From an uncultured Prevotellaceae bacterium (GTDB taxonomy: Bacteria > Bacteroidota > Bacteroidia > Bacteroidales > Bacteroidaceae): a stretch of 6,720 nucleotides of DNA. Positions 1 to 6,720 of the stretch are shown here, one piece after another. The notes beneath the pieces are model-generated. The model was not told where the DNA came from. It made no database searches and was given only the letters and a program-made list of their open reading frames with translations. The number at the start of each line of letters is the position of its first letter. Position 1 is the first letter of the stretch. The position numbers were made by a program, and so were the translations under genes. The stretch lies in the NCBI GenBank assembly GCA_958404085.1, contig CATXZX010000104.1, positions 1 to 6,720 on the forward strand, given 5' to 3'.

Positions 1-112
1 GATGCTCGGATTTGCCCCTGCCCCGACACAGAAAGTAGTCATAGGCATTCTGAAAGAACATCCGGAATATCCGGTAGAGACCGTCATCAAACATGCGCTG
101 AAGTTGTTGTAA
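1..112 (+). CDS. ruvA: Holliday junction branch migration complex subunit RuvA, C-terminal end (5' truncated)
   Basis: RuvA binds four-way Holliday junctions and recruits the RuvB ATPase, which drives branch migration in recombination and repair in the cytoplasm. Only the last 36 codons are present, read from position 2 to the TAA at 110-112; base 1 is the last base of the preceding codon. The visible peptide begins MLGFAPAPTQKVVIGILKEH and ends in HALKLL. It matches the small helical domain III at the RuvA C-terminus, the part that contacts RuvB; the 'L-G-(F/Y)-x-x-x-x-x-x-K-V-V' helix start and the final 'I-K-x-A-L-K-x-L' helix are typical of Bacteroidota RuvA. Whole RuvA proteins are about 190 to 200 residues, so roughly 160 lie upstream of the window. 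The ATG at position 2 is an internal methionine, not a start. The stop lies 11 bases before the sprA start, an arrangement that allows co-transcription. The identification rests on a short piece but fits well. Confidence 0.9.
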   Translation, partial: MLGFAPAPTQKVVIGILKEHPEYPVETVIKHALKLL

Positions 113-123
113 CCTTATTTTAC
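113..123 (+). other. ruvA-sprA junction without Shine-Dalgarno sequence
   Basis: Only 11 bases (CCTTATTTTAC) separate the ruvA stop from the sprA ATG. There is no purine-rich Shine-Dalgarno motif. The leader is instead AT-rich, as is common before genes in Bacteroidota, where initiation often depends on A/U-rich unstructured leaders. The gap is too short for a terminator or a complete promoter, and I saw no clear Bacteroidales -7 element (TAnnTTTG) in the ruvA tail at a suitable distance. Read-through transcription from ruvA is therefore the simplest inference. A promoter further upstream inside ruvA cannot be excluded. Confidence 0.6.
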
Positions 124-225
124 ATGGGATTCAGGCGGTTCAAAAAAATCCACATACACAGACATGCCGGCAAATGGATGCTCGGCGTGCTGTTTGTTGT
201 TGTACTCCACGGTTTCGGATATTCA
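124..225 (+). other. Predicted Sec signal peptide of SprA
   Basis: Residues 1-18 form an unusually long basic n-region rich in Arg, Lys and His (MGFRRFKKIHIHRHAGKW). A hydrophobic core follows, MLGVLFVVVLHGFG (19-32), and a plausible signal peptidase I site after Ser34 (G-Y-S). Cleavage a few residues later, after Ala39, is also possible. This fits the known route of SprA through the inner membrane by Sec before barrel assembly. The following 20 or so residues are polar and acidic, as expected for the start of a periplasm-exposed mature chain. The exact cleavage point is inferred by eye. Confidence 0.75.
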
Positions 226-3200
226 CGAATACCGTCCGCCTATCGGTTTACATCGGGAAAACTGTTCGAGACTGCTGCCCCCGAAGATACCGTCGCTCCC
301 CGGTTCAAAGTCAAGAAAACATCTCCGGCAAACGAAAATGATGCCAGACAAGAAACTGTCGACCTCAAAGACCCCGAAAACCTGAAAGAAGAAGTTGAAT
401 ACGATGAAAAGACGGGAACGTACCGGCTCGGAACCCGCCTCGGAGACAGCTATCTCAACACGCCGGTACTTATGTCTGAAAAAGAATACAGACAATGGAG
501 CCTGCGGAAATCCATGCAGGCCTACTACCGCAACAAGAACGAAGAGGAGTTCAAGAACCGGGGCCGCGACAAATTCGATTTTACCAACATGCAGTTCGAC
601 TTGGGTGCCGCATCCAAAATTTTTGGCCCGGGCGGCGTACAGGTCAAGACACAAGGTTCTGCCGAACTCAAGATCGGGGCCAACACCCGCAGCATCGACA
701 ACCCCAGCCTTCCTGAGCGTAACCGGAACACATTCGGATTCGACTTTCAGGAAAAAATCAATGTGAACGTCAACGGAAAAGTGGGCGACAAACTCGACAT
801 GAACCTCAACTACAATTCGGAGGCTACCTTCGATTTCGACACCAAGAACATCAAGCTCAAATACGAAGGCAAGGAAGACGAAATTATCAAACTGATAGAG
901 GCCGGAGACGTCTCGATGCCGTCCAATTCATCGCTTGTGAAAGGTGCAAGCTCGCTGTTCGGCATACGGACCGACATGCAGTTCGGAAAACTCAAGTTGC
1001 AAACCATCATTTCACAAAAAAAATCGACAAGCAAAAGCGTTTCCTCGCAAGGCGGAAAGCAAACGACTCCCTTCGAGCTGGAAATAACGGATTACGAAGA
1101 GAACCGACACTTCTTCCTGGCACACTTCTTCCGCGAAAACTACGACAAATATATGTCGCAATTGCCGAACATCACTTCGGGAATTACGATAAACCGCATC
1201 GAAGTATGGGTTACGAACAAAAGCGGAACAACCTCCAACACCCGCAACATTGTTGCTTTCACAGACTTGGCCGAGCACGACAGAGTAGCCAATCCGGCAT
1301 GGATCAGCGGAAGCGAGGTACAACCGGCCAACTCGTCGAACAACCTGTACCGGACCATTACGAGTAACTATACGGCCGCACGCGACATCAGCCAAACGAC
1401 ATCGACTCTTGACGGAGCCCACGGCATGGAAGGAGGTACGGATTACGAAAAACTGGAGAGTGCCCGTCTGTTGAACTCCAACGACTACACGCTGAATGCG
1501 GCCTTAGGATATATATCACTCAAAAACACCTTACAACCGGATCAGGTACTGGCCGTGGCTTATGAGTACACGTACATGGGAAAGACGTTCCAGGTGGGCG
1601 AATTCTCGACAGACATAAAAGACAACAATGCGGCCCTTTTTGTAAAAGCCATCAAAAACACCTCCAACGTACCCTCAATGGGAAACTGGAACCTGATGAT
1701 GAAAAACGTATACTCCCTGGGAGCGACTTCTATCCAGAAACAAAAATTCAGGATGGACATCAAATACTTGAGCGACACAACGGGCGTTTACTTATCATAC
1801 CTGCCCGAAGAAACCCTCAAGGACAAAACGCTGCTCAGGCTGATGAATCTGGACCGTCTGGACAATAACCACCGTAACAATCCGAACGGTTATTTCGACT
1901 ACGTAGAAGGGTATACCGTCGTATCGCAGACAGGACGAATCTATTTCCCCGTCGTAGAGCCCTTCGGCTCCCATCTGGAAAAAGTAATCGGCAATCCGGC
2001 CATTGCCGAAAAATATATTTTTAAAGAGCTCTACGATTCGACAAAAACCACAGCCAAACAAATAGCGGAGAAAAACAAATACATACTGACCGGACAATAT
2101 CAAGGCAGTTCGGGAGGACGGGAAATACAACTCGACGCCATGAATGTTCCGCAAGGGTCGGTCATCGTGACTGCCGGAGGAACCGTATTGGTGGAGAACG
2201 TAGACTACATTGTAAATTATAGTATCGGAACCGTCGAAATCATCAACCAGAGTATTCTGGATGCCGGTACCCCTATCAACGTGAGCCTCGAAAGCAATAC
2301 GAACTTCGGTATGGAACGTAAAACCATGCTGGGCATGAACTGGCAATACGACTTTACGAAAAATTTCCAGCTGGGCGGTACGATTATGCACCTGTCCGAA
2401 CAGGCGTTGACCAACAAAGTGAGAATGGGCGAAGAGCCGCTGAACAATACCCTGTGGGGACTTAACCTGTCGTGGAAACAGCAGAGCCAATGGCTGACCA
2501 ACCTTGTAGACAAACTGCCTTTCCTCAATTGCACAGCCCCATCCAGCATCAATCTATCGGCCGAGTTCGCACAACTGATAGCAGGAAAGAATTCGGAATC
2601 GCAGGGCGATGCTTCCTATTTGGATGACTTCGAAAACACGAAATCGGGTATCGATGTAAGTACTCCCATCGAATGGAGCTTAAGCAGTTGCCCCTCCTTC
2701 TTTACCGAATCCAGGCTGACGAACGATGTCCGCTACGGATACAACCGCGCAACACTCAGTTGGTACCACATCGACCCCTTATTCACACGAAGAAGCTCCT
2801 CGCTCACCCCCAGTCACATCAAGAGCGATTTGGAACAGTTGTCCAATCATTACGTACGCGACGTCTACCGCCGCGAATTGTTCCCAAACCGCAGACAAAT
2901 CTACGGTGAATCGTCGACACTACCTATCCTGAACATTGCCTACTACCCGTCACAGCGAGGTCCTTACAACCTGGACGCAGACGTCAACACTCGCGGCGAA
3001 CTGAATGACCCGCAAAAACGATGGGGTGGCATGATGCGCCGAATCGAGACAAGTGACTTCGAAACGGCGAATATCGAATACATCGAATTCTGGATGATGG
3101 ACCCGTTCATCTATTCGCGCGAGAAAAACGGTAACTACGGAGGAGATTTTTACATCAACTTGGGAGAAATAAGCGAAGACATTCTGAAAGACGGCAAGAA

Positions 3201-6200
3201 GTTCTATGAAAGCGGCATGCCCATAGACGGCGATCCCAATAAATACACGGAAACGACGTGGGGGCGTGTCCCGAATCAGAACAGCGTCACTTATGCCTTC
3301 AATACCAGCAGCGATTCGCGGAATAAACAGGATGTAGGTTTCAACGGACTCAGCAGTGCTGACGAAGCCGACTTCGGTATCTACAAAGATTACCTTCTTC
3401 AGATACAAGGGAAGGTCTCGCCCGAAGTATTCGACTCTATTGCCAAAGACCCGGCCGGAGATGATTTTCACTACTTCAGAGGCAGCGATTTCGACAGGGC
3501 CCATACTCCGATTCTGGACCGATACAAACGAATTGTCAACCCTGAAGGAAACTCCGTCGATTCCGACCACTCGCCCGAGAAATACAACACTACGTACAAA
3601 ATGACGCCCGATGTGGAAGACATCAACCAAGACTATACCCTCAACGAATACGAAAAATATTACCAGTACCACGTGCGGCTCAACCCGGACAGCATGCAAG
3701 TCGGAAACAACTTCATTGCAGACAAACGTACATCGAGCGTACATCTGCGCAACGGAAATACCGAAACTGTAGACTGGTACTTATTCCGCATTCCGCTACG
3801 GCAGTATGAAAGTAAAACCGGGGCAATCAGCGATTTCAACAGCATCCGGTTTATGCGTATGTTCCTGACAAACTTTGAAAACCCGATTGTTCTTCGTTTC
3901 GCCACACTGGAACTGGTCCGGGGAGAATGGAGAAATTACGAACAGCCGCTCTACGCCGGCAAAGCCCCGAGTACCAGCGGCTCTATGAGTGTAACAGCGG
4001 TCAACTTGGAGGAGAACGGCGACAAAACACCAGTCAACTACGTACTTCCTCCAGGCATCAAGCGCGAGATTTTCTCCGAAGGAGCTACCCAGACCGAGGA
4101 AAACGAACAAGCATTAAGCATCATCATCAACGACCTGGCCTCGGGAGATGCACGCGCCGTCTATAAAAAAACCAACATGGACCTACGCAGATACAAACAC
4201 CTCCAGATGTTTGTACATGCCAACGCCCTGCCAGGAGACCACAGCCTCGAAAACGGACAGGTAAGTCTGTTCGTCCGCATCGGATCCGACTATAAGAACA
4301 ATTTCTATGAATACGAAATACCGCTCTCGCTCACACCCGAAGGCCGCTACTCGGATGGAAACGCCGATCGCATAGCCGTGTGGCCCAAAGAAAACATGCT
4401 GGACATCAACCTGGACTTATTTACCGACCTGAAACGCGAGCGCAACCGAAAAAAGGCTTTCGGTATGACCAGCTACGCATCGCTCTATTCGGAATATGAC
4501 GAAGCCAAGCCCAACAATAAAATAAGTATTATGGGCAATCCCTCGTTGGGAGAAATTCGGACTATCATGATCGGAGTACGTAACAACTCACGTGCGACCA
4601 AAAGCATCGAAATCTGGACAAACGAACTGCGACTGCAACAATACACGAACAAAGGCGGATGGGCCGCACAGGGAAAACTGAACGTACAGGTTTCAGATGT
4701 TGCCTCTGTCAACCTGACAGGACACGTCGAAACCAATGGTTTCGGCGGTCTGGAAGAAGGTGTTACCGAACGCCGGAATGATAATCTCTACCAATACAGT
4801 GTAACGACCAACATCGACTTAGGGCGTTTCCTTCCGGAAAAAGCAAAAGTTCAAGCTCCCCTTTATTATTCATACAGCAAAGAAAAGACCGTACCGAAAT
4901 ACAACCCGCTCGACACCGACATGGACTTGCAGGAAGTATTGGATGCCGCCGTAAGCAAACGAGAACGCGACTCATTGGAAAATATCTGTACAAGTACTGT
5001 CATCAACAGTAACTTCAGCCTCAGCAACGCAAAGATAAACATTGCTTCGCGGAACCCCATGCCATACGACCCTGCAAACTTTTCGTTCGGCTACTCGCAC
5101 AGCCATAAGAAAACGACCGGAGAAACGACGGCCTGGGAAAAAGACGATACCTGGAAATGGCTTTTCAACTATACCTATTCTCCCAATTACAAAGGCTGGC
5201 AACCCTTCAAGAACATTATCAGTAAAAAAAGCAAATGGGGAAAGATTCTTCAGGAGGAACAGATCAACTATCTTCCCCAGAACGTTTCAATCAATTCGGA
5301 TATCACACGCAGTTACTACGAGTTGCAAGAACGCGACATGGAGAATCTTACGAATACGACTTTACCCCTTACATGGGCAAGCGACTTCCTGTGGAACAGG
5401 CAACTATCTCTGCGCTGGGATTTAACCAAAAGCCTGAACACGACGTTCACATCAGCCACAAACGCTGAAATCGTGCAACCATTCTGCGCCGTAAATAAGG
5501 ATCTCTATCCCGACCGGTACAGCGCATGGAAAGACTCCGTATGGCACAGCATCAAACACATGGGAACCCCCCTGTCCTACCAGCAGACATTCAAGACGAC
5601 CTGGAAAATCCCCATCAGCAAGCTGCCGTGTTTCAGTTGGATCACGTCGGACGTCAGTTACTCGGCCAACTATTCATGGGACAGGGGAAACGACCTGGAC
5701 GAAGGCACTTTCATGGGCAATACCATCGCTAACGCACGCACGGTAAACGCGAATGCCAATTTCAAGATGGAGACACTCTATAACTTCATCCCCTTCCTGA
5801 AAAAGACCAATACCCGATTCAGCAATGCAACCAAGAAAAAGGAAACCAAACCGAAACCCTACGAAAAAGAAATCCAGCTACGCAAGGATACAACCCAGAC
5901 CGTAAGCCACAACCTGAGAAACAAACGAATCAGAGTGACTGCCATCCGTCCGGACGGAACACACTATTCCATCCGATACAAGATCAAGAGTCCGAACCAA
6001 ATCACTATTTTGAACCGAGACTCCATCAAGGTCAAATTAAAAGTCGTTCCGGGTAAAAAGACGGAAGACATGTTCTGGTACCGCTCCCTGCAATATGCCG
6101 CGCGAGCAGCCATGATGGTCCGCAGTATCAGCGTATCGTATACGAACACCTACAATATGAATCTTCCTGGATTCATACCACAAATCGGCGACATGTTCGG

Positions 6201-6720
6201 CCAACGAAGCGACGGCGGACTGCAACCCGGACTTGACTTTGCATTCGGCTTCACCGACGAAAGTTACATCAGAAAAGCCAGACAAAGAGGCTGGTTGCTG
6301 GCCAACGACAGTATTGCCACTCCGGCCACGACCAACGCCAACGAGGACCTGCAAATAAGAGTGGTCGTAGAACCCTTCAAAGACTTCAAGATCGACCTGA
6401 ACGCCAGCCGACGTATGAATAAGGCACAAAGCATACAATATATGTACGAAGGGATGCCGACCACGCAGACCGGTAGTTTCACGATGACCACCATCAGCAT
6501 CCGCTCGGCATTCGAAGGTATCGGAAACGCCGACAACAATTATTCAAGCAAGAGTTTCCAGCGCTTTGTCAACTACCTGGACGTATTCCGCAACCGCGTC
6601 GAAGCGCAATATCTCGGGACGACTTATCCGGTCGGTACACAATTGGCCGGACAGCCGTTCGACCCCGCGCGCGGAACCATCAGCAAATACTCGTCAGACG
6701 TCATGATTCCAGCATTTCTG
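124..6720 (+). CDS. sprA: Type IX secretion system outer-membrane translocon SprA/Sov (3' truncated)
   Basis: SprA (Sov in Porphyromonas) is the protein-conducting channel of the T9SS. The known homologue is a very large single-chain 36-strand beta-barrel in the outer membrane that passes folded cargo and works with PorV and a plug protein. The gene reads without a stop from ATG 124 to the right edge (2199 residues); relatives have about 2400 to 2500, so the last few hundred are missing. ATG 124 is chosen because it is the first ATG in frame, follows the ruvA stop closely, and supplies a basic n-region for the signal peptide; the ATG at 178 would remove that region. Family-typical blocks in order are: DYEENRHFFLAHFF (about 323-336), INRIEVWVTN (356-365), TGRIYFPVVEPFG (603-615), GEEPLNNTLWG (769-779), GDASYLDDFE (828-837), YYPSQRGPYN (940-949), EFWMMDPF (988-995), LGEISEDIL (1013-1021), KQDVGFNGL (1068-1076), SIRFMRMFL (1240-1248), LELVRGEWR (1262-1270), SIEIWTNELRL (1494-1504), PKYNPLDTD (1591-1599), WDLTKSL (1765-1771), LPGFIPQIG (2014-2022), PGLDFAFG (2035-2042). 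Alternating polar/hydrophobic strands dominate. Only five cysteines are seen (803, 856, 1622, 1788, 1836). Identification is by recall of family motifs, not by a search. Confidence 0.95.
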   Translation, partial: MGFRRFKKIHIHRHAGKWMLGVLFVVVLHGFGYSRIPSAYRFTSGKLFETAAPEDTVAPRFKVKKTSPANENDARQETVDLKDPENLKEEVEYDEKTGTYRLGTRLGDSYLNTPVLMSEKEYRQWSLRKSMQAYYRNKNEEEFKNRGRDKFDFTNMQFDLGAASKIFGPGGVQVKTQGSAELKIGANTRSIDNPSLPERNRNTFGFDFQEKINVNVNGKVGDKLDMNLNYNSEATFDFDTKNIKLKYEGKEDEIIKLIEAGDVSMPSNSSLVKGASSLFGIRTDMQFGKLKLQTIISQKKSTSKSVSSQGGKQTTPFELEITDYEENRHFFLAHFFRENYDKYMSQLPNITSGITINRIEVWVTNKSGTTSNTRNIVAFTDLAEHDRVANPAWISGSEVQPANSSNNLYRTITSNYTAARDISQTTSTLDGAHGMEGGTDYEKLESARLLNSNDYTLNAALGYISLKNTLQPDQVLAVAYEYTYMGKTFQVGEFSTDIKDNNAALFVKAIKNTSNVPSMGNWNLMMKNVYSLGATSIQKQKFRMDIKYLSDTTGVYLSYLPEETLKDKTLLRLMNLDRLDNNHRNNPNGYFDYVEGYTVVSQTGRIYFPVVEPFGSHLEKVIGNPAIAEKYIFKELYDSTKTTAKQIAEKNKYILTGQYQGSSGGREIQLDAMNVPQGSVIVTAGGTVLVENVDYIVNYSIGTVEIINQSILDAGTPINVSLESNTNFGMERKTMLGMNWQYDFTKNFQLGGTIMHLSEQALTNKVRMGEEPLNNTLWGLNLSWKQQSQWLTNLVDKLPFLNCTAPSSINLSAEFAQLIAGKNSESQGDASYLDDFENTKSGIDVSTPIEWSLSSCPSFFTESRLTNDVRYGYNRATLSWYHIDPLFTRRSSSLTPSHIKSDLEQLSNHYVRDVYRRELFPNRRQIYGESSTLPILNIAYYPSQRGPYNLDADVNTRGELNDPQKRWGGMMRRIETSDFETANIEYIEFWMMDPFIYSREKNGNYGGDFYINLGEISEDILKDGKKFYESGMPIDGDPNKYTETTWGRVPNQNSVTYAFNTSSDSRNKQDVGFNGLSSADEADFGIYKDYLLQIQGKVSPEVFDSIAKDPAGDDFHYFRGSDFDRAHTPILDRYKRIVNPEGNSVDSDHSPEKYNTTYKMTPDVEDINQDYTLNEYEKYYQYHVRLNPDSMQVGNNFIADKRTSSVHLRNGNTETVDWYLFRIPLRQYESKTGAISDFNSIRFMRMFLTNFENPIVLRFATLELVRGEWRNYEQPLYAGKAPSTSGSMSVTAVNLEENGDKTPVNYVLPPGIKREIFSEGATQTEENEQALSIIINDLASGDARAVYKKTNMDLRRYKHLQMFVHANALPGDHSLENGQVSLFVRIGSDYKNNFYEYEIPLSLTPEGRYSDGNADRIAVWPKENMLDINLDLFTDLKRERNRKKAFGMTSYASLYSEYDEAKPNNKISIMGNPSLGEIRTIMIGVRNNSRATKSIEIWTNELRLQQYTNKGGWAAQGKLNVQVSDVASVNLTGHVETNGFGGLEEGVTERRNDNLYQYSVTTNIDLGRFLPEKAKVQAPLYYSYSKEKTVPKYNPLDTDMDLQEVLDAAVSKRERDSLENICTSTVINSNFSLSNAKINIASRNPMPYDPANFSFGYSHSHKKTTGETTAWEKDDTWKWLFNYTYSPNYKGWQPFKNIISKKSKWGKILQEEQINYLPQNVSINSDITRSYYELQERDMENLTNTTLPLTWASDFLWNRQLSLRWDLTKSLNTTFTSATNAEIVQPFCAVNKDLYPDRYSAWKDSVWHSIKHMGTPLSYQQTFKTTWKIPISKLPCFSWITSDVSYSANYSWDRGNDLDEGTFMGNTIANARTVNANANFKMETLYNFIPFLKKTNTRFSNATKKKETKPKPYEKEIQLRKDTTQTVSHNLRNKRIRVTAIRPDGTHYSIRYKIKSPNQITILNRDSIKVKLKVVPGKKTEDMFWYRSLQYAARAAMMVRSISVSYTNTYNMNLPGFIPQIGDMFGQRSDGGLQPGLDFAFGFTDESYIRKARQRGWLLANDSIATPATTNANEDLQIRVVVEPFKDFKIDLNASRRMNKAQSIQYMYEGMPTTQTGSFTMTTISIRSAFEGIGNADNNYSSKSFQRFVNYLDVFRNRVEAQYLGTTYPVGTQLAGQPFDPARGTISKYSSDVMIPAFL
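3619..3654 (+). other. EF-hand-like acidic loop within SprA
   Basis: Residues 1166-1177 read DINQDYTLNEYE. They place Asp at position 1, Asn at 3, Asp at 5, Thr at 7, a hydrophobic Leu at 8 and Glu at 12, the ligand pattern of a canonical 12-residue EF-hand or dockerin-type calcium loop; only position 6, usually Gly, differs (Tyr). The sequence after it (KYYQYHVRL) looks like a strand rather than the exiting helix of a true EF-hand, so a calcium-binding loop between strands or a structural acidic turn are both possible. As I recall, similar 'D-x-N-x-D-x-T-L-x-E' segments occur at this place in other SprA proteins. Calcium binding is inference only. Confidence 0.4.
5833..5877 (+). other. Lysine-rich segment of SprA, probable loop
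   Basis: Residues 1904-1918 (KKKETKPKPYEKEIQ) contain six lysines, two prolines and three glutamates and stand out against the surrounding strand-like, Asn/Thr/aromatic sequence. They follow an amphipathic stretch ending NFIPFLKKTNTRF and lead into a basic, strand-like region (about 1918-1985: NKRIRVTAIRPDG, then SIKVKLKVVPGKK) before the next conserved barrel block at RSLQYAARAAMMVRSISVSY. The composition suggests a solvent-exposed loop or a small inserted domain between barrel strands. Its side of the membrane cannot be told from sequence alone. Confidence 0.45.

Noticed and set aside
2..112. A 36-residue small protein starting at ATG 2
   Set aside because: The sequence matches the interior and end of RuvA domain III, so this methionine is internal and the gene begins upstream of the window.
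113..123. A promoter or terminator for sprA in the intergenic gap
   Set aside because: Eleven bases cannot hold either element, and no hairpin with a T-run or TAnnTTTG-type element is seen there.
164..385. Short forward open frame starting at ATG 164
   Set aside because: It is out of frame with sprA, covers the signal-peptide region and encodes a protein with no recognisable features.
395..766. Forward open frame of 123 codons in a second frame near the 5' end of sprA
   Set aside because: It overlaps the conserved N-terminal part of SprA. Its product is Arg/Thr/Ser-rich and low in structure, typical of an out-of-frame reading.
1795..2490. Antisense open frame of 231 codons
   Set aside because: It is a shadow of the sprA coding strand with no known motif, no independent leader and no partner gene on the - strand.
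2950..3744. Antisense open frame of 264 codons
   Set aside because: It lies wholly opposite well-conserved SprA blocks (YYPSQRGPYN, EFWMMDPF, KQDVGFNGL). Its translation is Val/Phe/Ile/Arg-rich in the way expected from the complement of Asn/Asp/Glu/Tyr codons, with no recognisable domain.
124..6720. A novel accessory or defence system hidden in the window
   Set aside because: The entire stretch is one continuous, motif-rich SprA gene. No mobile-element ends, direct repeats, CRISPR units or cassette genes were found on either strand.

Overview
The window holds two genes on the + strand, both cut by a window edge: the last 36 codons of ruvA (Holliday junction helicase accessory subunit), then, after an 11-base gap, most of one giant gene for SprA/Sov, the outer-membrane translocon of the Bacteroidota type IX secretion system (T9SS). 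The second gene starts at ATG 124 and was translated by eye to the right edge: 2199 codons with no internal stop and no sign of a frameshift. The missing C-terminus is probably about 200 to 300 residues, because known relatives (Flavobacterium SprA, Porphyromonas Sov) are about 2400 to 2500 residues long.

The organism is a member of the Bacteroidota, most likely of the order Bacteroidales. The reasons are the SprA family itself, which is confined to this phylum, the ruvA-sprA gene order (as I recall it, sov of Porphyromonas gingivalis also lies next to ruvA), and the lack of a Shine-Dalgarno sequence before the sprA start, which is usual in this phylum. Base composition is near 50% GC by eye. 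The genus cannot be named safely from this window.

Layout: 1-112, end of ruvA; 113-123, junction with no room for a promoter or terminator; 124-225, predicted signal peptide of SprA; 226-6720, mature SprA. Within SprA, residues about 55 to 115 form a charged, polar N-terminal stretch. Most of the rest is family-typical strand-rich sequence with blocks such as GEEPLNNTLWG, YLDDFE, YYPSQRGPYN, SIRFMRMFL, LELVRGEWR, IWTNELRL and LPGFIPQIG. There are no RNA genes, mobile elements, CRISPR arrays or accessory cassettes. The other open frames, including antisense ones of 264 and 231 codons, are shadows of sprA.

How the genes relate: ruvA is a DNA repair gene with no known functional tie to secretion, so their adjacency probably reflects conserved order and possibly co-transcription. 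SprA would need partners encoded elsewhere (PorV, the PorK/L/M/N motor complex and PorT/SprT, among others). I found no evidence of an undescribed system here. The points most worth a second look are an EF-hand-like acidic loop in SprA, a possible ancient internal duplication, and a lysine-rich segment near the C-terminal third.
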